Source: Chryseobacterium cheonjiense (GTDB lineage: Bacteria; Bacteroidota; Bacteroidia; Flavobacteriales; Weeksellaceae). Taken from it: a DNA stretch of 64,000 bases. Positions 18,572 to 27,053 of the stretch are shown here, in pieces. A program made the translations under genes and the position numbers. The DNA is taken from positions 248,001-312,000 of the forward strand of contig NZ_JABBGF010000003.1 of the NCBI RefSeq assembly GCF_012927265.1. The letters run 5' to 3'. Every line of letters begins with the position of its first letter. The first letter of the stretch is position 1. The notes below the pieces were generated by a model. It ran no database searches, had not been told where the DNA came from, and was given only the letters and a program-made list of their open reading frames with translations.

Positions 18572-19171
18572 TTAATCACATTCATCCTGTATGCTGTAAT
18601 CTAAACGAAATGATCTTCTATGATATTTTGTTGGCCCGAATTCTATTAATGCCTGTTGATGTTTTTTCGTTGCATATCCAAAATTGGTATCCCAGCCGTA
18701 TTCAGGATGCTCGTGGTGAAGTTCCATCATCAGCTTATCCCTGTAATTTTTTGCAAGTATTGAGGCGGCTGCAATGGATAAAATCTTAGAATCTCCTTTG
18801 ATAATACATTGATGAGGAATGTAATTGTAGGGATGAAATCTGTTTCCGTCTACCACGATGAATTCAGGGCGTATGGTTAACTTATCAAGAGCCTGATGCA
18901 TGGCATGAATACTTGCATTAAGAATATTATGCTCATCAATAAATCCAGGTGGCAACTCTGCAATGGCGTAGTCTTTCACATTGTCTTTTATATACTGATC
19001 CAGATCCATTCTAGTCTTGAAACTCAGTTTCTTGGAATCATCAACCATATTCTGGTTAAAGTTTTCATCCAAAATCACAGCAGCAGCTACTACAGGACCA
19101 CTTAAGCAGCCTCTGCCAACCTCATCGCATCCTGCTTCAATATAAGTAGACCATTTTTTTTGTAAATCCAT
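18572..19171 (-). CDS. rnhB: Ribonuclease HII
   Basis: The 199-residue protein carries the RNase HII signature GCDEVGRGCLSGPVVAAAV (first Asp-Glu pair), IVVDGN (third acidic residue) and a C-terminal region ending YGWDTNFGYATKKH. It removes ribonucleotides from DNA and RNA-DNA hybrids in the cytoplasm. The ATG at 19171 is chosen over a TTG two codons earlier. Converges with yidC. A long non-coding region lies before it. Confidence 0.95.
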   Translation of the reverse strand: MDLQKKWSTYIEAGCDEVGRGCLSGPVVAAAVILDENFNQNMVDDSKKLSFKTRMDLDQYIKDNVKDYAIAELPPGFIDEHNILNASIHAMHQALDKLTIRPEFIVVDGNRFHPYNYIPHQCIIKGDSKILSIAAASILAKNYRDKLMMELHHEHPEYGWDTNFGYATKKHQQALIEFGPTKYHRRSFRLDYSIQDECD

Positions 19172-19720
19172 TCTCAAGATTACTTAGGAAATTAAAACGT
19201 TGTAAAATTAAAAAAAATTAAATAGATATTTTATTATAATATCGAATCCTTAAATCAAATGAAACTGATATAAATTTTGAAATTAGGGAATTTTAATCAT
19301 GTTACTATTTGGACAAATGAACAGCAAAATATAGATTATTTCGTCACTAAAATTTATCATCATAAATGTTAAAATTTAAGAAATATTTCAAATAAATTAT
19401 ATGCATCGCATGGTATGTGAATTTATTTTCATTCACTTGTTGGTGATATTTTATATTGTAACGTACTGTTTATCACTATTTATAGATATTTTTTATACAT
19501 TATAATGATATAGAAAAAAACAATTGATAAAAATTGTTTTTTATATAATTTTAATTTGATAGTATTGATTAAACTTTGTTAAAAACATTATTATTAACTA
19601 ATATTAATGAATATTTATAGGTTTTTGTTCTAATTTATTTAAAAAGTGTTAAATTTTATTGATTTTCTTTTGTTATTTTAAGAAAGTTTTACAACTTTGT
19701 TTAGCAAAATTTAATTAGAT
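19172..19720. other. Long AT-rich intergenic region before susC
   Basis: About 550 bases without a convincing gene on either strand. It must carry the start of rnhB transcription to the left and of susC to the right. Near the susC end, TACAACTTTG at 19690-19699 is a loose variant of the -7 box. No strong hairpins, repeats or RNA gene were seen. Long leaders before susC genes are common where anti-sigma or small-RNA control operates, but nothing here proves it. Confidence 0.5.
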
Positions 19721-22700
19721 ATGAAGAAACTAACAATGGGTGTACTTGCATCCGTACTATCATCATCTTTAGCCATTGCACAAGCTCAGCAAAAGAATGA
19801 TACAGTAAGGACACAAGACATCGAAGGTGTGGTGGTGACCGCACTGGGAATCAAAAGAGAAAAAAAATCTTTGGGTTACGCTTCCCAAACTTTAGATGCC
19901 GAAAAAGTAAATTCAGTTCCTACAAACAACTTTATTAATAATCTCTCGGGTAAGGTCGCCGGGATGGAAATCAAAAATAACGGAAACTTCGGGGGATCAA
20001 GTAATATTGTTTTAAGAGGAACTAAAAGTATCACAGGTGATAACCAAGCATTAATTGTACTCGATGGTGTACCGATTATCAGTGGAAATCTAAATTCAAG
20101 CGATGCTTCAAGGGGACGTGATGGTTTTGACTTTGGTAACGCCACTGCGGATATTGACCCAAATAATATCGAATCAATTAACGTACTCAAAGGCGCTGCA
20201 GCTACTGCCTTATATGGTAGTATGGCTTCAAATGGTGCGGTAATTATTACTACAAAAAAAGGTAAAAGAAATAAAAGTTTAGGACTTTCATTAAGTTCCA
20301 CAGTTTCCGTAGGAGAAATTGATAAAAAAACTTTTCCAAAATATCAGAATCAATATGGTGGAGGATACGGGGGAGAAGATAGTTTCCTTTCTGGCGATGT
20401 AAACTTAGATGGGGTAGACGATCTCATCGCACCTACTGGCGATGACGCTTCTTACGGTCCAAGATTTAATCCAAATCTGTTAGTATATCAATGGGATGCA
20501 TTTGTTCCCGGGGACCCGAATTATGGAAAGGCTACTCCTTGGGTAGCTCCAAAAAATAATCCAACCAAGTTTTTTCAAAATTCACTCTCATTTGTTAATA
20601 GTTTTAACTTAAATGGAGGAGATGAACTAAATACATATAACTTAACGGTTACCAATAACTACGAAACAGGTGTATTACCAAATAGTAGATTAAATAAAAA
20701 TATGTTGAGCGGTAGCTACAGCAGAAAATTTTCAGATAACTTCACTGCACGTACATTTTTAACATTTAATGACCAGACAACTATAGGACGAAATTCGGTA
20801 GGATATGGAGATAACATTCTTACTGGTTTCAGACAATGGTATCCTTTAAATGTTGATATTTTGCAGCTTAGAGACACATATTTCAGAACAAGACAGAATT
20901 ATACATGGAATATGAATGATGCTCTAGGAGGGGATCTGTCACCTGCATTTTGGAACAATCCTTATTGGGATAGATATGAAAATTATTCTTCTGACGATAA
21001 AACTAGGCTAATTACAGGTGCTGAATTATCATATGATGTTACAAGTAAACTGAATATTTTAGGTAGGGCAACTATTGATTATACAGGTAGTAAGCAGGAA
21101 ATCAGAAAAGCAGTAGGCAGCCATGCTGAAGAATTTGGTCTTTCACAGGCTGATGAGACTTCAGGATACTGGGTATATGATGACACGATAATGAGGCAGA
21201 CTTATGATTTGATTGGAAGATATACATGGAATATCTCAGATAAAATGAATGCTTTATTCATTGCAGGGGGCCAGTTTATGGACCAGCATCAACGAAGCAT
21301 GGAAAATTCTACAACAGGAGGCTTAATTATTCCGGGATTATATACTATTGCAAATTCAAGAGCATATTTCCCGCCTGTAGAAACAAATATCAGAGGTCAG
21401 AAGGCAGGAGTATATGCACAAGCATCATTTGATTTTGATAAATTTTTATTCCTAGAAGGTACTATTCGTAATGATACATCTTCAGCACTTCCTAAAGCCA
21501 ATAGAAATTATACGTATTATTCTCTTGGTTCAAGTTTTGTTTTTTCTGAACTTATTAAAAATAATTGGTTAAGCTTTGGAAAAATAAGATTAAGTTATGC
21601 AGAAGTTGGTAATGATATGCCTTTCGGTAGACCAGGCTTCTTTGCTAATAGAGGAACAACCAGTGGGCTTCCAATGGCTGATATAAATACAACGTATGTT
21701 AATTTTGATGCTTTAAAACCTGAAAGACAGAAAAGCTGGGAAGTTGGTTTAGAAGCATCAATGTTCAAGAGAAGAGTTTCTTTAGATGTTTCATTGTATA
21801 AAACTAATACCCAAGATCTATTATTTAGTGTACCTCAGTCTCCTTCAACTGCTTATAGTTCATCTCTTATCAACGCAGGGGAAACCGAAAACAAAGGTAT
21901 TGAAATAGCTTTAGGATTAGTTCCATTAAAAAGTCAAGATTTTCAATGGGATATTAATTTAAATTGGGCTAAGAATAGAAATATGGTTGTTGCGTTAAAT
22001 CAAGGAAGAGAAAATTTACAATTGGCAAGTTTTCAGGAAACCAGTCTAAATGCAACAGTAGGAGAGGCTTACGGTACGTTTAGAGGTACTGGTTATGTTT
22101 ATGACGCTAACGGAAATAAAGTTGTAGATGAAGACGGACATTATTTGGTTGCAACAGACAAAGTTTTAGGTAATATACAACCAGATTGGATTGGAGGGGT
22201 TTATAATACCTTTAGGTACAAAAACTTCTCACTCGGATTTTTGATTGACGTCAGAAAAGGAGGAAGTGTGTATTCTCTCGACCAGTCATATGGAAGCTTT
22301 ACAGGACTGTATGAATATACTGCAGGACTAAATGATTTAGGAAATCCGATAAGAAACTCATTAGCTAATGGAGGGGGTATTATCTTACCTGGTGTAAAAC
22401 AGGATGGTACACCTAATGACGTGAGAGTAGATGCATCTTTTGCAGGAGGAGCTTTTGGAACCGATGCCGGTTTGCCACAAGAAGCATTTATCTATGATGC
22501 ATCATATGTAAAATTGCGTGAGGCAAAAATCTCTTATAGTTTACCATCTGATTTGTTAAAGAATACTTTTATCAAAGGAATGACTTTTAGCTTATTAGGA
22601 CAAAACTTATGGATTATTCACAAAAATCTTCCGGATGCAGATCCTGAAGCAGGTACATCTTCAGGAAATATTCAGGGTTTCCAATCAGGAGTTATGCCAA

Positions 22701-22741
22701 CAACCCGCATTTATTCATTCAATGTTAAATTAGATTTCTAA
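19721..22741 (+). CDS. SusC/RagA-family TonB-dependent outer-membrane transporter
   Basis: The 1006-residue protein has a signal peptide (MKKLTMGVLASVLSSSLAIAQ), then a TonB-box-like stretch (DIEGVVVTALGIKREKKSLGYA), the plug domain (VAGMEI, NIVLRGTKS, ALIVLDGVPI, NVLKGAAATALYGSMASNG), and a 22-strand barrel ending in an aromatic residue (FNVKLDF). It lacks the N-terminal carboxypeptidase-like domain found in many SusC proteins, so control by a SusR/anti-sigma relay through that domain is unlikely. With the SusD partner 15 bases downstream it imports a large substrate; no degradative enzyme is nearby, so the substrate (glycan, peptide or other) is unknown. Confidence 0.95.
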   Translation: MKKLTMGVLASVLSSSLAIAQAQQKNDTVRTQDIEGVVVTALGIKREKKSLGYASQTLDAEKVNSVPTNNFINNLSGKVAGMEIKNNGNFGGSSNIVLRGTKSITGDNQALIVLDGVPIISGNLNSSDASRGRDGFDFGNATADIDPNNIESINVLKGAAATALYGSMASNGAVIITTKKGKRNKSLGLSLSSTVSVGEIDKKTFPKYQNQYGGGYGGEDSFLSGDVNLDGVDDLIAPTGDDASYGPRFNPNLLVYQWDAFVPGDPNYGKATPWVAPKNNPTKFFQNSLSFVNSFNLNGGDELNTYNLTVTNNYETGVLPNSRLNKNMLSGSYSRKFSDNFTARTFLTFNDQTTIGRNSVGYGDNILTGFRQWYPLNVDILQLRDTYFRTRQNYTWNMNDALGGDLSPAFWNNPYWDRYENYSSDDKTRLITGAELSYDVTSKLNILGRATIDYTGSKQEIRKAVGSHAEEFGLSQADETSGYWVYDDTIMRQTYDLIGRYTWNISDKMNALFIAGGQFMDQHQRSMENSTTGGLIIPGLYTIANSRAYFPPVETNIRGQKAGVYAQASFDFDKFLFLEGTIRNDTSSALPKANRNYTYYSLGSSFVFSELIKNNWLSFGKIRLSYAEVGNDMPFGRPGFFANRGTTSGLPMADINTTYVNFDALKPERQKSWEVGLEASMFKRRVSLDVSLYKTNTQDLLFSVPQSPSTAYSSSLINAGETENKGIEIALGLVPLKSQDFQWDINLNWAKNRNMVVALNQGRENLQLASFQETSLNATVGEAYGTFRGTGYVYDANGNKVVDEDGHYLVATDKVLGNIQPDWIGGVYNTFRYKNFSLGFLIDVRKGGSVYSLDQSYGSFTGLYEYTAGLNDLGNPIRNSLANGGGIILPGVKQDGTPNDVRVDASFAGGAFGTDAGLPQEAFIYDASYVKLREAKISYSLPSDLLKNTFIKGMTFSLLGQNLWIIHKNLPDADPEAGTSSGNIQGFQSGVMPTTRIYSFNVKLDF

Positions 22742-22756
22742 ATCAAAAAAATTAAA

Positions 22757-24217
22757 ATGAAAAAAATATTTTCAATATTCACTATAAGTTCATTGGTTAT
22801 GCTTACTAGCTGTATCAATGGAGATGATGATTTTAATAACAATCAAAGCCAGCCATATCAGGTTCCCGCAGAGCCACTTTTAACAAATGCACAGAAGGAA
22901 CTTATGGATCAGATGGAAACACCGAGTGTGAACTTGAATGTTTTCCGATTCTTCCAGCATTATTTAGCAACTACGATATATAGAAATGATGCACGTTTCA
23001 ACTTTACAGGAACAAGAAAAGTTCCGGATAATATGTGGCTTGCATTGTATACTGATGTGCTGGGAAATTTAAATCAGGCAAAAAAAATAATTCCTTCAGA
23101 GGTAAAACCTCCCCAAATCTCGCAGACTGTTTGGGACAAACAACAAGCCAATAAAATGGCAATTTTAAATTTAATGGAAATATATACTTATCAGGTTTTA
23201 GTAGACAGTTTTGGAAATGTTCCATATTCTGAAGCTGCGAAGCCGGAAACATTTGTACTTCCTAAATATGATGATGCTAAAACGATTTATTCGGATTTAA
23301 TTAATAGATTAAATTCAATAACTGCAACATTAGATTCCGGATACCCTAGTTTTGAAACAGGGGATAACATTTACAATGGTAATGTAGCCGACTGGATTAT
23401 TGTTGCAAATAGTTTGAAACTAAAAATAGGTATTAATCTTGCTGATGTCAATCCAACCTTAGCAAAACAAACAGTCGAATCAGCTTTTGCTGGTGGTGTA
23501 ATGACAGAGAATTCTGAGAATGCATTATTCCGATATGACTCTACATCTCCAAACTTCAACCGTGTATATGCTGAAGTTATTGCCAGCAATAGAAATGATT
23601 TTGTTGCAGAAGAAGGAATTGTTGACGTAATGAACACTCTGGCTGATCCGAGAAGACCATTTTATTTTACTACAGTTAACGGAAACTATGTAGGAGGTAC
23701 GGTTGGTCTAACAAATACTTACAGTGATTACTCGCACATCGGCCCAAGCTTATTAGCTCCTAACAAACCGGGCGTATTGTTTGATGCATCAGAAGTTAAT
23801 TTTTATCTAGCCGAAGCAGCAGCAAGAGGTTATAATGTTGGAGCTAGTGCACAGCAGTATTATAATGATGCTATTACTGCATCGATGGAACAATGGGGGG
23901 TAACTCCTGCAAGTATTGCAACTTATTTGTCAAACCCAGCTGTCACATTTTCTTCAGTCAACTGGAAACAAAGTATTGGTCAGCAAGCTTGGATAGCAAT
24001 GTTTAACAGAGGATTTGAATCATGGAATTTCTACAGAAGATTAGATTATCCCGTACTTACGGCTCCTAATGCCGTAGCAGCAGCAGCAGGTAAAGTTCCT
24101 ACAAGATTAACATATCCTATCAATGAACAAACTGTTAATGGTACAAACTGGTCACAGGCATCTACAGCTATCGGTGGCGATAAGCTAACCACTAAAGTAT
24201 TCTGGGACATTAATTAA
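22757..24217 (+). CDS. SusD/RagB-family surface lipoprotein
   Basis: The 486-residue protein has a lipoprotein signal (MKKIFSIFTISSLVMLTSC, lipid Cys at 19) and the SusD-like helical repeats; typical segments include DSFGNVPYSEAAKPE and FNRGFESWNFYRRLDYP near the C-terminus. It is the lid that binds substrate for the SusC partner. Translation follows susC after 15 bases, so the two form an operon that ends at a terminator. No third gene accompanies the pair. Confidence 0.93.
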   Translation: MKKIFSIFTISSLVMLTSCINGDDDFNNNQSQPYQVPAEPLLTNAQKELMDQMETPSVNLNVFRFFQHYLATTIYRNDARFNFTGTRKVPDNMWLALYTDVLGNLNQAKKIIPSEVKPPQISQTVWDKQQANKMAILNLMEIYTYQVLVDSFGNVPYSEAAKPETFVLPKYDDAKTIYSDLINRLNSITATLDSGYPSFETGDNIYNGNVADWIIVANSLKLKIGINLADVNPTLAKQTVESAFAGGVMTENSENALFRYDSTSPNFNRVYAEVIASNRNDFVAEEGIVDVMNTLADPRRPFYFTTVNGNYVGGTVGLTNTYSDYSHIGPSLLAPNKPGVLFDASEVNFYLAEAAARGYNVGASAQQYYNDAITASMEQWGVTPASIATYLSNPAVTFSSVNWKQSIGQQAWIAMFNRGFESWNFYRRLDYPVLTAPNAVAAAAGKVPTRLTYPINEQTVNGTNWSQASTAIGGDKLTTKVFWDIN

Positions 24218-24250
24218 ACTCAAACACATTAGTTAACATTCATATTTAAT

Positions 24251-24274
24251 CCGCCTTTAGGGGCGGTTTTTTTA
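24251..24274 (+). terminator. Terminator of susC-susD
   Basis: CCGCC-TTTAGG-GGCGG hairpin followed by seven T. Confidence 0.9.
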
Positions 24275-24280
24275 TTTCCG

Positions 24281-24288
24281 TATATTTG
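24281..24288 (+). promoter_or_regulatory. -7 box of argS
   Basis: TATATTTG matches TANNTTTG and lies 40 bases before the argS ATG. Confidence 0.5.
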
Positions 24289-24327
24289 CATGTCGGATAG
24301 AAACGACAGTTTTTTAAATAACATATA

Positions 24328-26088
24328 ATGAATATTAAAAATATAATAGAAGAAAAGCTTCATGAAGTAATCCTCAATGTTTATCAGTTGAACGGCGTTG
24401 CTTTGGAAGTTCAGGAAAATAAGACAGAATTTGAGGGCGATTTTACGATTGTTACATTTCCTCTGGTTAAACAGCTGAAGAAAAATCCTGAAACCATTGG
24501 AGTAGAGTTGGGACATACTTTAACAGAGCAAACCGACCTTGTGGAAAGCTTCAATGTAGTAAAAGGTTTTTTAAATATTAAAGTAAAGAATCAGCTTTTT
24601 ATAGATAACTTCAATTCCTTGGGGCAGAATTTTGAGGCTATAGAAAAGAAGAATGCTACAGTAATGGTAGAATATTCATCCCCAAATACCAATAAACCAC
24701 TCCACCTCGGGCACATCAGAAACAATCTGCTCGGATTTTCGGTTTCCCAGATCCTTGAAGAAGCAGGATATGACGTTATTAAAACACAGATTATTAACGA
24801 CAGAGGAATTCATATCTGCAAATCGATGCTTGCCTGGGAAAAATTCGGAAACGGCGAAACACCGGATTCTACAGGGATTAAAGGAGATAAATTTGTGGGA
24901 AATTACTATGTAAAATTCGACCAGGAATATAAAAAAGAAATTGCTGAGCTTATGGCTCAGGGAATTTCTGAAGATCAGGCTAAAAAAGACGCTCCGCTAA
25001 TGAAGGAAGCACAAAAAATGCTGCTTGATTGGGAAAATGGTGATGAGCATGTACGAAACCTTTGGAACGAAATGAATTCATGGGTGTATAAAGGATTTGC
25101 TGATACCTACAAAAGATTGGGAGTGAATTTTGATCAGGTTCAGTACGAAAGCAATACCTACATTTTAGGAAAAGACCTTATTCAGGAAGGATTGGATAAG
25201 GGGGTTCTTTATCAGAAAGAAGACGGTTCCGTATGGTGCGATCTTACAGATGAAGGTCTCGATCAGAAATTACTGTTACGTTCAGACGGAACATCCGTGT
25301 ACATGACTCAGGATTTGGGTACTGCGGTTGAACGTTTTAAACAAAATGATATTCAGAAATTAATTTATACCGTAGGAAATGAACAGGATTATCATTTCCA
25401 GGTTTTATTTAAAATTTTAGGAAAGCTTGGATATTCATGGGCAGATCAGCTGTACCATTTATCTTACGGAATGGTGGAGCTTCCGAACGGTAAAATGAAA
25501 TCCCGTGAAGGAACGGTGGTAGATGCCGATGACCTGATGCAGGAAATGTACGAGGAAGCAAAATTAAAATCGACAGAACAGGGAAGATTAGAAAGTCTTT
25601 CAGAAGAAGAAAAGGAAAAATCTTATGAAAAAATAGGACAGGCTGCTCTGAAATATTTCATGCTAAAAGTGGATCCGAAGAAAAAAATGCTTTTCAATCC
25701 GGAAGAAAGTATTGACTTTAATGGAAACACGGGTCCTTTTATTCAATATACCTTTGCCCGTATTCAATCTTTATTGGCTAAAGCGAATTTTACATTTAAA
25801 GAAGTTGACCATGTTGAATTGAATGAGTATGAAAAAGCACTGATCATGCAGCTGGCGAATTATAAACCGGTAGTTGAGAAAGCAGCAGAAGTGCTGAGTC
25901 CGGCCCTGGTTGCCAACTATGTGTATGATCTGGTAAAAACATACAACTCTTTCTATCAAAGCAATCCTATTATGATTCAGGAAGATGAAAATGTAAAGCA
26001 GATCAGATTAAATTTATCAGATCTTACCGCAAAAACCATAAAAAAATCTTTACGTTTATTGGGAGTAGAAACAGTGAACAGAATGTAA
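24328..26088 (+). CDS. argS: Arginyl-tRNA synthetase
   Basis: The 586-residue class I synthetase has the N-terminal additional domain, the HIGH signature as SPNTNKPLHLGHIRNN, and GKMKSREGTVV in the KMSKS position. The C-terminal helical anticodon-binding domain ends GVETVNRM, the usual ArgRS end. It charges tRNA-Arg. It stands between its own promoter and a strong terminator, so it is monocistronic. Confidence 0.98.
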   Translation: MNIKNIIEEKLHEVILNVYQLNGVALEVQENKTEFEGDFTIVTFPLVKQLKKNPETIGVELGHTLTEQTDLVESFNVVKGFLNIKVKNQLFIDNFNSLGQNFEAIEKKNATVMVEYSSPNTNKPLHLGHIRNNLLGFSVSQILEEAGYDVIKTQIINDRGIHICKSMLAWEKFGNGETPDSTGIKGDKFVGNYYVKFDQEYKKEIAELMAQGISEDQAKKDAPLMKEAQKMLLDWENGDEHVRNLWNEMNSWVYKGFADTYKRLGVNFDQVQYESNTYILGKDLIQEGLDKGVLYQKEDGSVWCDLTDEGLDQKLLLRSDGTSVYMTQDLGTAVERFKQNDIQKLIYTVGNEQDYHFQVLFKILGKLGYSWADQLYHLSYGMVELPNGKMKSREGTVVDADDLMQEMYEEAKLKSTEQGRLESLSEEEKEKSYEKIGQAALKYFMLKVDPKKKMLFNPEESIDFNGNTGPFIQYTFARIQSLLAKANFTFKEVDHVELNEYEKALIMQLANYKPVVEKAAEVLSPALVANYVYDLVKTYNSFYQSNPIMIQEDENVKQIRLNLSDLTAKTIKKSLRLLGVETVNRM

Positions 26089-26092
26089 TAAA

Positions 26093-26124
26093 AAACCTTC
26101 AGCATATATGCTGAAGGTTTTTTT
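26093..26124. terminator. Bidirectional terminator after argS
   Basis: AACCTTCAGCATA / TATGCTGAAGGTT perfect stem with flanking A and T runs, serving argS and the converging BrkB gene. Confidence 0.9.
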
Positions 26125-27043
26125 ATGTTTTACTGTGAAGACTGTCTTCATATAACTTGGCATCACTCCATTTCGCATGTTTGGAAGGAATGATTTTGTA
26201 GCCTCTTTTATAAGCATATATTTTGGTAAACTCAGCTCCGAAGAAAACGAGCATACACGAATAATTGATCCACATCATGATCAGGATAACCGTTCCCGCC
26301 GCACCAAATGCTGAGGTAGGTTTTGCGGTCCCGAAATAAAGGCTCAGCAAGAATTTTCCCAATGTAAATAAAATGGTGGTAAGGAAAGCGCCCCGCCATA
26401 CTGGTCTCCAGCTGATCTGGACATCCGGAAGAACCTTAAACATCAATGCAAAAAGAATCATGATCACTATAAACCCGATGAGGTAATTCACCAGTTCTAC
26501 CAGCATATAGGTTTCCAGTCCGAAGTAGGTAGTGATCCAGTTATTGAGCAGGCTTATTAAAGAAGAAAGAACCATTGTGATCATCAGTAAAAATCCTAAA
26601 ATAAGAATCATTCCCAATGAGTTGGCTCTGTCAAGAAGAAATTTAACGAAAGCCTTTTTAGGCGCTGGCTGCACATCCCAAAGATTATTCAGGGAACGCT
26701 GAAGCTGAAAAAATAAGGTGGTGGAACCAAATACCAAAGAACCGATACCTACCGCTTTCATAAAAATATTCTCCTTATCGATGAGAGCACCTGCAATCAT
26801 ATCCTGAACACTTTTTGCAGCATCCTGTCCCATAATCCCGCTGATCTGACTTGTGATCTGTCCGCGTATCGCTTCTTCACCGAAAAAATTACCTGCTATC
26901 CAGATAATGATAATCAGCAGACCCGGAATAGAGAAAATAGCATAATATGCAAGACTCGCCGAGTCATTTGATGCCGATGAGTCATTCCACTTTTTAAAAG
27001 TTTCGCGCAGTGCTTCCCAGAAAAATTTTATTCTTTTTACCAT
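26123..27043 (-). CDS. YihY/BrkB-family inner-membrane protein
   Basis: The 306-residue protein has six membrane segments and the family pattern: SLAYYAIFSIPGLLIIIIWIAG at the first helix, SLVFGSTTLFFQLQRSLNNLWDV, and the last helix region AAGTVILIMMWINYSCMLVFFGAEFTKIYA. The family was once called ribonuclease BN by error; its true role is unknown and transport is suspected. It is 10 bases after the tamL stop in the same direction and is probably co-transcribed with tamB-tamL. Confidence 0.88.
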   Translation of the reverse strand: MVKRIKFFWEALRETFKKWNDSSASNDSASLAYYAIFSIPGLLIIIIWIAGNFFGEEAIRGQITSQISGIMGQDAAKSVQDMIAGALIDKENIFMKAVGIGSLVFGSTTLFFQLQRSLNNLWDVQPAPKKAFVKFLLDRANSLGMILILGFLLMITMVLSSLISLLNNWITTYFGLETYMLVELVNYLIGFIVIMILFALMFKVLPDVQISWRPVWRGAFLTTILFTLGKFLLSLYFGTAKPTSAFGAAGTVILIMMWINYSCMLVFFGAEFTKIYAYKRGYKIIPSKHAKWSDAKLYEDSLHSKT

Positions 27044-27053
27044 GTATTAAAAT

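Noticed and set aside
19721-24217. A complete polysaccharide utilisation locus
   Set aside because: Only susC and susD are present, with no glycoside hydrolase, sulfatase or regulator next to them.
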